The notes beneath the pieces were generated by a model, which saw only the letters and a list, made by a program, of their open reading frames with translations, did no database searches and was not told where the DNA came from. The translations under genes were made by a program, and so were the position numbers. Shown here one piece after another: positions 36,299-44,039 of a stretch of 64,000 nucleotides of DNA. The DNA lies in NCBI RefSeq assembly GCF_001583695.1, contig NZ_LOBC01000010.1, positions 1 to 64,000 on the forward strand, read 5' to 3'. Positions within the stretch are counted from its first letter, which is position 1, and every line of letters begins with the position of its first letter. The stretch is from Bacillus wiedmannii (lineage in GTDB: Bacteria; Bacillota; Bacilli; Bacillales; Bacillaceae_G).

Positions 36299-36437
36299 AG
36301 TGTCACCGCCTTTCATAATAATCTATATTTCGATAAGAAGACGCTTACATCCTTTTTATTTACTACTAGATTTCTCACTTTTACTCCTTGCTAATTCACG
36401 TTTATTTATTTTAGAAAAAGCAGCTACTATTTTATGT

Positions 36438-36854
36438 TCACGTTATAATTGCTAGTAAGAACGATAAAGATAAAAATGCACAAAGTGGTATATATAAAAC
36501 AGTATCCATTTTAGCAAAACGCGTATCTTTTTTTCGCTTAAAGATGCCAAAATAATGAAACTCACCAATTACTCTTATAAAAAAAACAATCATACAAATC
36601 CAGGAGCCCCATTGAACAATAATATTAGGAACTTCGAAATGAACAACATTTGTTTGTTGTAATAAAATCATTGCCGCCATACTTAATAATAAAGCAATGA
36701 ACAATGTCATTCCTACACCTGGTATAAACGCCTTTTCTCCAGATTTTGTTGGAATGACACTATTTGTCGCCCACTTACCTCCGAAAGCCCAGTAAACATG
36801 TAAAAAGCTAACTAAAAATAATATACAGACAGAAATATATGTAATAATAAGCAT
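36438..36854 (-). CDS. DUF3995 membrane protein
   Basis: This 138-residue protein has four spans. The HVYWAFGGKW motif near residue 19 and the GEFHYFGIFKRKKDT loop before the last span are the DUF3995 signature. The function is unknown. GGGAGGAC precedes the ATG. It is transcribed alone. Confidence 0.85.
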   Translation of the reverse strand: MLIITYISVCILFLVSFLHVYWAFGGKWATNSVIPTKSGEKAFIPGVGMTLFIALLLSMAAMILLQQTNVVHFEVPNIIVQWGSWICMIVFFIRVIGEFHYFGIFKRKKDTRFAKMDTVLYIPLCAFLSLSFLLAIIT

Positions 36855-36937
36855 TTTGTCCTCCCATTATTTTATTTAAGTCCTTAACTTTAGGGTATGC
36901 TATAAATTCCGCATTAGCAATCTATATATAATTACAA

Positions 36938-36972
36938 AAAAACCCTTCAATGATAAATCATTAAAGGGTTAC
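36938..36972 (-). terminator. intrinsic terminator after the 256-residue membrane protein gene
   Basis: AACCCTTTAATGA pairs with TCATTGAAGGGTT around TTTA and is followed by Ts on the minus strand. Confidence 0.8.
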
Positions 36973-36981
36973 TCAAATATC

Positions 36982-37752
36982 TTATGCATTATACCTATTT
37001 CTACGACGTTCCATCCTCGTTTGTCCTTGAGCAGTACCTTCTTTATATGGATCTATTTGCTCTGTCATTTCATATGTTGCAGCTTGAGCTGGTTCTTCGT
37101 AATTATGCTCACGTATTTTTTCTGGCGTATTTCGTTTTGATACTTTTCCACCAAACTTAAATAATTTGATCTTTAATTTCGGTAATCTAGGAAGTGGAAT
37201 CTTAAATGATAATTTTTTGCGCTTCTTTTTTTGTTGAAATAGATTTATATTTTCTTTATTATCCTCCTCTTTACGGTGTAATAACATAGCAATTAATCCA
37301 CCAAATATAAGTCCGCCAACTAAAAGCATGAGGTATTTGAAATTGCTTGTCATTAAACTCGACATACGTTCAAGTATGACTAACGATTGCACTTCTTTAA
37401 TATCCCAAAGTAAAGCGGCCCATAATGAGAATAAACCGAAAGTAAGTCCATATGTACGAAAACGGAATAAACATGGAATTAAAGCAATACAAGCGGCAAT
37501 TTTCGCATTCGCTATGATTGAACTTGTTGAAATATCTTGATACCAAATGACTAACAGTAATGTTATAAATGACGCATACGCTATCCAACTACATATGCGT
37601 GAATATATTTTTTTCGCAAAATAACTACCGAAACTAGTGAAAAATAAAAGGCCTCCAATATATAAAGATTGCTCTAGTGGGATTTGCCTCATAATTCCTG
37701 CAACTGGAAAGAGGCCGCTCAATAGCATTAATAGTACATCTAATTTCTTCAC
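36982..37752 (-). CDS. hypothetical membrane protein with basic cytoplasmic tail
   Basis: This 256-residue protein has six or so hydrophobic spans in the first 160 residues. A very basic Lys/Pro-rich stretch (KKKRKKLSFKIPLPRLPKL near 175-195) and an acidic/polar C-terminus follow. No family was recognised. The start is a GTG whose first bases overlap the TGA of a 44-residue upstream frame (GTGA), with GAGGAA in front, so the two are probably translated together. The tail suggests nucleic-acid or acidic-lipid contact on the cytoplasmic side, as inference only. Confidence 0.7.
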   Translation of the reverse strand: MKKLDVLLMLLSGLFPVAGIMRQIPLEQSLYIGGLLFFTSFGSYFAKKIYSRICSWIAYASFITLLLVIWYQDISTSSIIANAKIAACIALIPCLFRFRTYGLTFGLFSLWAALLWDIKEVQSLVILERMSSLMTSNFKYLMLLVGGLIFGGLIAMLLHRKEEDNKENINLFQQKKKRKKLSFKIPLPRLPKLKIKLFKFGGKVSKRNTPEKIREHNYEEPAQAATYEMTEQIDPYKEGTAQGQTRMERRRNRYNA

Positions 37753-37883
37753 AATTCCTCATTCCTTTCAAATTTCTTTTGAATCAATTCATATTGCTTT
37801 TCAAAATGATGTAGTTTTTTATTTCTAAAAAACATCTTAATCCTGTATGGAAATAAAGTAAATACGTAAAAGAAAAGATACAT
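37749..37883 (-). CDS. small membrane-anchored peptide coupled to the downstream membrane protein
   Basis: This frame encodes 44 residues. It starts MYLFFYVFTLFPYRIKMFF, giving a short hydrophobic segment, followed by a charged helix rich in Lys, Glu and Gln. Its TGA overlaps the GTG of the next gene (GTGA). AAGGA lies 11 bases before the ATG, and a second in-frame ATG at codon 17 also has a weak AGGA site. No family was recognised. The frame is supported by the stop-start overlap and the amphipathic composition. It could also be just a leader for coupling. Confidence 0.5.
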   Translation of the reverse strand: MYLFFYVFTLFPYRIKMFFRNKKLHHFEKQYELIQKKFERNEEL

Positions 37884-37908
37884 GACAAAAGATATCCTTA
37901 TTTACATG

Positions 37909-37951
37909 AAAAAATGACAAATCCTGATCGATATAATGAACAAGATTTGTC
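37909..37951 (-). terminator. intrinsic terminator after the PIWI-RE-like gene
   Basis: GACAAATC...GATTTGTC with inner TG/CA pairs is followed by ATTTTTT on the minus strand. Confidence 0.7.
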
Positions 37952-37960
37952 TACTATTAT

Positions 37961-40348
37961 TTAAAGAAGAATAATTGAATCTTTCTTTTCTATTTTCATT
38001 ATATCTACATCCAATTCATCATCAAACTCTTTAAACTCTCTTGCATCTATATCAGTCATATAGCTTTTTATTACTTTCGCCATATGCATGGAATACGGCA
38101 TGTGTATATTCTTTTCCAAAAGCATACTTGAATTACAGCACATGTAATGTACCATTTTGGCAATATAATTCCTTTCTACAGCTTTTACACCTAGCGGTAA
38201 AATTTCGAGTATGTATCGCTGCAATGTTTCACTACCATTAAACGAATACTCACCAGTGCTATAATACATTCCTTTAGGATCTACATATAAACTCGTACCA
38301 TCGAGTACATCATCACATTCTATCGCACCGTATTTTGGTACATCAAAAGATGTATTTATCCTTATAATATTTAAGTTTGGAACCTTTAACACATCCGGAA
38401 CAATCTCAGGGAAAGTATCTATATCAATTTTATTATTTTGTAACTCTTTTATCCAATGTTTTCTTAAATTCGCACATATAATGAAATATACTTGCTCATT
38501 TTGCTCTTTTGCATATTGTAAAATTCCCGTTAATGTTTCAGAAACAAATTGTTTAAATTGAATTCCCATGTCATTTCTTTTTGAAGGCTGCGGTAATAAG
38601 GTATTATGTTTATTTATATTTAATAATAAACGATCAATCGTTTGCCACTCTGTATTCCCATATAACTTATATGAAATTTCTTTTCCTTTTATTTGTGAAA
38701 TAATAGGTAAGAAATCAAATTTCGAGATTCGTTCAATTGATAAATTAACATATGTACAAGGTAAATTTATCTTATCCCAACTACGTTTCAAAAATCCTCT
38801 TTGTTCTAATAAACTAAGAATACAATTTATAATTGTTTTACGAGATACACTTTGGCCTATAAATAAATTAATAAATGCCGAAATACGGTTTGTTCGTGCG
38901 AACCCTTCTCTAACAATTTGCTTTGGATCAATTTTTTCACGCCCATCACAATTTTTCATTGCGATTAACGCCAATGTCGCATCATTACGCTCACCTGCAG
39001 TAGCATAAATCGCTTTCATAACATCCTCTACTAAGTTTGTTTTATATTTCTGGCAATATTGCATTTTATATGGGTTTTGCAATACTTTTTCGATATTATA
39101 TCTTACTATTTTTAATAATACTGGAGAATCTGCATTTAATACATATGAAGACTCACCAATTTGAGCTAACACAATTTCACTTTCAATTAACGCTTGTTCT
39201 ACTTCCATCGATATTTTTTCAGACCATATCTCTAACGTTATAGTCTCTAATCCTTTTGGTGCAATTAAAGGGAATAATTCATTTTCATTATTTGTTGCTA
39301 TCTTTTTACATTCTGGTAGTAATGTGAAATAAGAGAATTTTTGCTGAAACCATTTAAAAAGATACTCACTTTCCTTTACTTTAATACCAGGTTTTATTTT
39401 TGTACCTTGAACTTTATATATTCTCTCATTGTATGGAAGCAACACCCTAATATTTGCTCCTATCATATAATCTTTCGGATATTGAAGAATATGCTCTAAT
39501 TCAACTTCTCCACCTATACGAAAATCATCTTTTAAATTTCTAAATATTTTAATCCATTTTATGCCGTTTGTAGCTTGTTGTACTTTTAGTTTTACAAATC
39601 GTAATTTTGTATTATTCGATGAAAATTCTGGAGTAGAAACCAATATCATGCCCCGTTTTCGTCTTAATAGCAAAGGAATATCTGGATGATTATATTCTTG
39701 ATAAAACCTCCGAATTCCTATTGAAACATTTAATAATGGAATATTCTCGCCACCGCGCGTGATACATTCGAACCGATATACATAGGCGAAATAATCTTGA
39801 GTTTTTTCATCTTTAATAGGCACTGACATTGCCTCACAAATATTTTGTGATCTAAGAGGAGAAAAATATATATCTTCTTCGTTCATATTCCCTAATCGTA
39901 CAGATTGTTCACAAAAAATATGTGAAATTAAAGCGGGCACCCACTTAGAATATATTTCATTATCATGTAGTACTGTTACATTAGAAATTAAATCGTAATG
40001 CCATTCATATTTTGGCGATTCTATTAATTTATTAGGTTTCCAATCATGTATAACCTCATACCAACTTTGGAAAATATAATCGAGTTGTTCTTTTCTAATA
40101 GGTTCTTTGCATACAATCCATGGTGTATTTTCATTTAATACATACGGATTATGCTGAATAAATAATATATCAGAAAACATATCATATAATCTTTCATTCA
40201 ATCGTTTCAACTTACTCGTTAATAAAAATGTTTTATAATGTATCTCTACAATGTCGAGCCATTCAATAGGGAAATATATAAATGATACGCTTTCGTTTAA
40301 AAGAGGTTCTACTATATTTTCAAATGTTAACAACTTTAATTTTTCCAT
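37961..40348 (-). CDS. stand-alone pPIWI-RE-like protein (prokaryotic Argonaute-related), probable
   Basis: This protein of about 795 residues has no membrane span. The N-terminal part has an FIYFPIEWLD strand near 30, a helical stretch, then SVPIKDEKTQDYFAYVYRFE (about 175-194) leading to VSIGIRRF at 208-215. This order (short strand, tyrosine pair, beta run ending R-R-F/W) follows the DUF3962/pPIWI-RE module. The C-terminal third has YFIICANLRKHWI, then VLDGTSLYVDPKGMYYSTG near 680-698, resembling the RNase-H-like PIWI (DUF3893) domain. Family members are thought to act in conflicts with plasmids or phages, usually beside a nuclease and a DinG-type helicase. Neither is present here. AGGAAGT lies before the ATG at 40348. 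A start at 40372 lacks a site. Confidence 0.6.
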   Translation of the reverse strand: MEKLKLLTFENIVEPLLNESVSFIYFPIEWLDIVEIHYKTFLLTSKLKRLNERLYDMFSDILFIQHNPYVLNENTPWIVCKEPIRKEQLDYIFQSWYEVIHDWKPNKLIESPKYEWHYDLISNVTVLHDNEIYSKWVPALISHIFCEQSVRLGNMNEEDIYFSPLRSQNICEAMSVPIKDEKTQDYFAYVYRFECITRGGENIPLLNVSIGIRRFYQEYNHPDIPLLLRRKRGMILVSTPEFSSNNTKLRFVKLKVQQATNGIKWIKIFRNLKDDFRIGGEVELEHILQYPKDYMIGANIRVLLPYNERIYKVQGTKIKPGIKVKESEYLFKWFQQKFSYFTLLPECKKIATNNENELFPLIAPKGLETITLEIWSEKISMEVEQALIESEIVLAQIGESSYVLNADSPVLLKIVRYNIEKVLQNPYKMQYCQKYKTNLVEDVMKAIYATAGERNDATLALIAMKNCDGREKIDPKQIVREGFARTNRISAFINLFIGQSVSRKTIINCILSLLEQRGFLKRSWDKINLPCTYVNLSIERISKFDFLPIISQIKGKEISYKLYGNTEWQTIDRLLLNINKHNTLLPQPSKRNDMGIQFKQFVSETLTGILQYAKEQNEQVYFIICANLRKHWIKELQNNKIDIDTFPEIVPDVLKVPNLNIIRINTSFDVPKYGAIECDDVLDGTSLYVDPKGMYYSTGEYSFNGSETLQRYILEILPLGVKAVERNYIAKMVHYMCCNSSMLLEKNIHMPYSMHMAKVIKSYMTDIDAREFKEFDDELDVDIMKIEKKDSIILL

Positions 40349-40655
40349 AAGATGATTACTTCCTTTCTTCATTTGTCTTGATCACAAAAAGCTAGAAAAA
40401 TTAACTCTTAATCTAATCGATTTATACCAAGTATTTAAAAGAAAAGTAAAAACATTCCTCCGAATAATATATTATTAAAACGATTTATTTAAAAATTAAA
40501 AGTAATTATCATATACGACACCTCTAATATTTTTATTTTAATACATTCGAATTATATAATATAAATAATGTAATGTATTTAAAATTTACAATAATTTTAC
40601 AATAAAACTAAAAAAGAACACCTTAAGTCGGTGCTCTCCTTACAAATATCAACCA
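40349..40655. other. AT-rich intergenic region upstream of the PIWI-RE-like gene
   Basis: It contains the terminator of the 159-residue gene (40611-40640) and otherwise only very AT-rich DNA, the presumed promoter of the PIWI-RE-like gene. No frame or repeat was recognised. Confidence 0.5.
40611..40640 (-). terminator. intrinsic terminator after the 159-residue protein gene
   Basis: GAGCACC pairs with GGTGTTC around GACTTAA, followed by TTTTTTAG on the minus strand. It separates this gene from the PIWI-RE-like gene. Confidence 0.75.
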
Positions 40656-41135
40656 TTATGTAATTGAACATATAGATAACATTAATCCTCCAAATGAAAT
40701 TGCTCCTAGTAAAACTAATACAAATCCTGTTAAACAAATACAATCAGCAAGACAAATAGATGACTGCGATAATGGAACAAATGACCTACTTGTACTTGAT
40801 CCATATTGTTTTATTTTCTCATAATTCATATCTAACATTACTTGTAGACATGCTATACCTTCCTCAATAGAATGAAGAGATTCTTTTTCTAATCGATCCA
40901 ATAATTTACTATTAAAAGTAATTGGAAGAGGATACGGTTTATCTAATTTCATATGTTGATAAATTAATTGTAAACGAGATAATATATTATTTTTCTTTTT
41001 TTCACATGTTACTGTGTGTTTCATTTTATTAAATTCATTTAATAACAGTGTCAATTCATCTCTGTTTCCGTATAAATCCCTTGCTATTTTTCTCTTTAGT
41101 TTGTACGAATGGATAATAGATTTAAGTTGAATCAT
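40656..41135 (-). CDS. hypothetical protein with C-terminal membrane span
   Basis: This 159-residue protein has a basic helical N-terminal 110 residues (YKLKRKIARDLYGN, likely coiled-coil pairs) and a single C-terminal hydrophobic span (about 130-155, CLTGFVLVLLGAISFGGLML) preceded by a Ser-rich linker. It contains two cysteines near the membrane. I recognise no family. TTAGGAAG precedes the ATG. It lies upstream of the PIWI-RE-like gene on the same strand, but a strong terminator separates them, so a functional link is only possible. Confidence 0.6.
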   Translation of the reverse strand: MIQLKSIIHSYKLKRKIARDLYGNRDELTLLLNEFNKMKHTVTCEKKKNNILSRLQLIYQHMKLDKPYPLPITFNSKLLDRLEKESLHSIEEGIACLQVMLDMNYEKIKQYGSSTSRSFVPLSQSSICLADCICLTGFVLVLLGAISFGGLMLSICSIT

Positions 41136-41334
41136 TTTAATACACTTCCTAATAGAATTTTACTTACCCCAATATTTTAAAAATAAACAGTTATTTTAAA
41201 TCTTATTTAAAATACACTCAAGTATCTTCATTTACTATCGATTAACATTACATTAACCTTACATAGTTGTAATAATTTCTTTCGCTACCCACTAACTAGA
41301 AGCAACAGATTCCTTATTTGATGGTAAAAATATA

Positions 41335-41373
41335 AAAAAGCAATGATTAGGTTTCAAGTCTAGTCATTGCTTT
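41335..41373 (-). terminator. intrinsic terminator downstream of the heterocycloanthracin gene
   Basis: AAAGCAATGA...TCATTGCTTT with inner TAG/CTA pairs and a run of six Ts on the minus strand, 130 bases beyond the stop. Confidence 0.75.
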
Positions 41374-41503
41374 ATATATCTTATCTTGATTTACAACTAA
41401 AAATCTAAATATCATTCTTTCACTTGAATGCTACATGTGTTTTTATTAAATTCTTTAATAAAAATTATATAATACTTCACTATTGGATTCCTTTTTTCTC
41501 TTA

Positions 41504-41830
41504 TCAATATTCATATGTTACAATAGTACCAGTTGTATCAGTAGTACCATTAAAACCACTAAAACAATTAGAACAACTACCACAGCCGCCACAACCTCCA
41601 CAACCTCCACAACCAAAACAACCGAAGCAACCAATACAGCGGAATCCGCCACAACGAAATCCACCACAGCGACCTCCACAACCTCCACAACGACCACAAC
41701 CGCCACAGCGACGAGCAGCATCTTCAATATAATAATATGGATATTGGTTTTGTTGGTCCCAATACACAATATTTCCAGATTGGTAATCATTAAGGCTTAA
41801 CGCTTGTAGTTCTTGTTGAAACTTATTCAT
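41504..41830 (-). CDS. heterocycloanthracin / sonorensin-family bacteriocin precursor
   Basis: This 108-residue peptide has a leader ([20 protein letters not shown] to about residue 40) and a core of 15 cysteines at 42-89, mostly every third residue and separated by Gly, Arg, Phe. A short Thr/Tyr tail follows. The leader [16 protein letters not shown] and Cys-Xaa-Xaa core match the thiazole/oxazole-modified microcins described in B. anthracis and B. cereus. The cyclodehydratase and dehydrogenase are not in the window, as is usual for this family, whose enzymes are encoded elsewhere. GGAGG lies 8 bases before the ATG at 41830, so that start is chosen over 41836. Confidence 0.92.
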   Translation of the reverse strand: MNKFQQELQALSLNDYQSGNIVYWDQQNQYPYYYIEDAARRCGGCGRCGGCGGRCGGFRCGGFRCIGCFGCFGCGGCGGCGGCGSCSNCFSGFNGTTDTTGTIVTYEY

Positions 41831-42026
41831 TTTCATGACCTCCGTTTATAAACTTCAATCTTTTCAATGCTTTCCTATATTTCTGTTCGTTAAATCTAAG
41901 TAGAAATAGCGCTATAAACTAAGTTCAATACGTACCCCTACAAAATATGACCTATCACTAGATGATGCACCTTGTTCATACACCTATTTTTAGGTTATTT
42001 TTCCCATGGGCTCATTTTTATAAATT

Positions 42027-42063
42027 GAAAAAAGACGCACTTAGATTGATGCGTCTTTTTTCA
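42027..42063. terminator. bidirectional terminator past tenA
   Basis: GAAAAAAGACGCA pairs exactly with TGCGTCTTTTTTC around a 10-base loop. It ends the tenA transcript. Confidence 0.8.
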
Positions 42064-42130
42064 ATACTTCTTTTGTGAAATCATATACATAAGTATTATC
42101 CATACCTGTGAATAGCAATACCCCTACTCA

Positions 42131-42820
42131 TTATCCCATTACATCTTCTACTTCTGTATTCACTGGCCACTTTTCTAAAGTATAAGCCATTTCCCAAAAT
42201 GAATATTCATATTGACTGCTAATAATGAAATGCTGTTTCATTCGCTTACGTTCAGACTCTGTTACGTTTTCAGCGATAGTATCTAATCTTGTAATTTGCT
42301 CTTCAACTAGCGTACGGAACCAATCAGATCCATAAGCAGAAATCCATTCGTTATAAATTGGCTCTTCTGGCTGACACTCTTTTAAACGCTCACCAATTTC
42401 ATAATACAACCAATAGCAAGGTAAAATTGCTGCAATGATATCACCTAAATGTCCTTCATACGCAGCACGATACATATGTGAAGTATAAGCGTATGCAGTT
42501 GGCGCAGGGATAAAATTATCTTTCTCTTCTTGTGTTATCCCTAGTTTCTTCGCAAAGTTCTCATGTAAAGATAATTCCGCCTCGTATGTATTTTGAGCAT
42601 GATGTGCCATACGAGCTGTCGTTTCTAATTCTAGAGCTTTTGCAGCTCCTAAAGTTTGTACTCTAGCAAAGTGACTCAAATAATATGAATCTTGAAGCAC
42701 ATAATAGCGAAAACTAGCTAAATCTAACGTTCCTTCACCAAGTTGTTTTACAAAAGGGTGATGAAAACTAGCTTCCCAAATTGAATCTACTTCTTGACGT
42801 AATGATTGTGAAAATTTCAT
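42131..42820 (-). CDS. tenA: thiaminase II / aminopyrimidine aminohydrolase TenA
   Basis: This 229-residue all-helical protein has the TenA pattern LQDSYYLSHFARVQ, HHAQNTYEAELSLHE and LPCYWLYYEIG with the catalytic cysteine, plus C-terminal EYSFWEMAY carrying the conserved Glu. TenA hydrolyses 4-amino-5-aminomethyl-2-methylpyrimidine to HMP, salvaging degraded thiamine in the cytoplasm. TGGAGGGA precedes the ATG. A TPP riboswitch with terminator sits directly upstream, so the gene is expressed when thiamine pyrophosphate is low. It stands alone, without the other thi genes. Confidence 0.95.
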   Translation of the reverse strand: MKFSQSLRQEVDSIWEASFHHPFVKQLGEGTLDLASFRYYVLQDSYYLSHFARVQTLGAAKALELETTARMAHHAQNTYEAELSLHENFAKKLGITQEEKDNFIPAPTAYAYTSHMYRAAYEGHLGDIIAAILPCYWLYYEIGERLKECQPEEPIYNEWISAYGSDWFRTLVEEQITRLDTIAENVTESERKRMKQHFIISSQYEYSFWEMAYTLEKWPVNTEVEDVMG

Positions 42821-42883
42821 TTAAATCCCTCCAATAAAGTATAAAATTTAAGTATTTATCCACAGTTATTAAATCTTTAAAAT

Positions 42884-43042
42884 AAAAAAACTTTCTTTAC
42901 AAACGTAAAGAAAGTGAAATTGACAGTATTTATTCATAAAATAGTAATGTCTTCCCACTTCCCTACGCTAGTATTAACCAGATCAGGTACTAAGAGTCTC
43001 AAATTCCCATTTGATCTCAGCCTATAATAGGCCCCCCTAGTG
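42884..43042 (-). promoter_or_regulatory. TPP riboswitch with terminator, upstream of tenA
   Basis: The minus strand shows the THI element: GGGGGGCC...GGCTGAGA, then ACCTGATCTGG, TTAATACTAGCG and AGGGAAG. The aptamer is 42954-43042. The terminator ACTTTCTTTAC/GTAAAGAAAGT plus seven Ts lies at 42884-42916 just before tenA. Confidence 0.95.
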
Positions 43043-43120
43043 GATAAATATTTAATTTTCGTATTGTATTCATCATAACATACTTCATGTTCCTGTCAAA
43101 AGTATTCATGATACTGCTAC

Positions 43121-44035
43121 TTAAAACCCTTCTTCTTTTCTTACTTTTAATGAAGTTTCAATAATCATATCTAATAGTTTACTATAATGAATACCAGCTG
43201 CATCTGCACTTTTCGGTAGTAAACTTGCTTGTGTCATCCCTGGTAATGTATTAACCTCCATTACATATGGAATACCATCCTTCACCATCATATCTACCCT
43301 TGCATAAACGCTGCATTTCAATGCTTTATAACAAGCCAGTGACACTTTGTTTACATGTTCCTTCAATTCAGCTGGAAGTTCGATAACTTCTTCAATTGTA
43401 CTAACATCATCATATTTTGCATTGTAATCAAAGAACTCAGCTGCATGTCGGATTGAAATAATAGGTAACTGTTTTCCATCAAAAATTGAACATGTAATCT
43501 CATCACCTTTTATATACTTCTCTATTACTACTTCAGAATCCCATTCAAACACAGTTTCCAGCATTGAAATTAATTCATCTTTATCATATACAATCTTTAC
43601 CCCAACACTTGATCCACCAGAGTTTGGTTTTACCACTAACGGAAATCCTAACTTATCTAATTCATCAAGATTTAGATCCGCCATTTTTGTAAGTTCAATC
43701 CAATCGGGTGTTTCTATACCTTCATAGCGTAAAATCTTTTTCGAAATATTTTTGTCCATACACATACCGCTAGATAACATATTGCTCCCGCTATAAGGAA
43801 TACCTAAACTTTCAAGCGTGCCTTGAACCGTCCCATCTTCTCCGTATTTTCCGTGTAATGCGAGCAGCGCAAAATCAATGTCTTTCGCTTTTTCGATTAA
43901 ATCCATTTTTTCATTTAACGTAATTGGTACGATTTCATATTTATTTTTATCTAAATTTGCAATCATTTCATTTCCAGTCATAATTGATACTTGTTTTTCA
44001 GAGGATACTCCACCCATAATAACGCCAATTCTCAT
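43121..44035 (-). CDS. ddl: D-alanine--D-alanine ligase
   Basis: This 304-residue ATP-grasp enzyme has MRIGVIMGGVSSEKQVSIMTG at the N-terminus, the ligase signature HGKYGEDGTVQG, and the ATP-binding VVKPNSGGSSVGV with the metal-binding EVNTLPGMT near the C-terminus. It joins two D-alanines for the peptidoglycan stem. The start is the ATG at 44035, just past the stop of the MocR gene. An upstream in-frame ATG at 44056 lies inside that gene. The short spacing means it is co-transcribed with the MocR regulator. Confidence 0.93.
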   Translation of the reverse strand: MRIGVIMGGVSSEKQVSIMTGNEMIANLDKNKYEIVPITLNEKMDLIEKAKDIDFALLALHGKYGEDGTVQGTLESLGIPYSGSNMLSSGMCMDKNISKKILRYEGIETPDWIELTKMADLNLDELDKLGFPLVVKPNSGGSSVGVKIVYDKDELISMLETVFEWDSEVVIEKYIKGDEITCSIFDGKQLPIISIRHAAEFFDYNAKYDDVSTIEEVIELPAELKEHVNKVSLACYKALKCSVYARVDMMVKDGIPYVMEVNTLPGMTQASLLPKSADAAGIHYSKLLDMIIETSLKVRKEEGF

Positions 44036-44039
44036 TTCC

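Noticed and set aside
41540-41715. Short-period repeats resembling a CRISPR or tandem array
   Set aside because: The period is 9 bases and in frame with the C-x-x core of a bacteriocin gene. There are no spacers.
41424-41800. Two plus-strand frames rich in Pro/Gln or Thr/Ala opposite the Cys-rich gene
   Set aside because: They are the antisense image of the repeated Cys-Gly codons of the heterocycloanthracin gene and lack ribosome sites.
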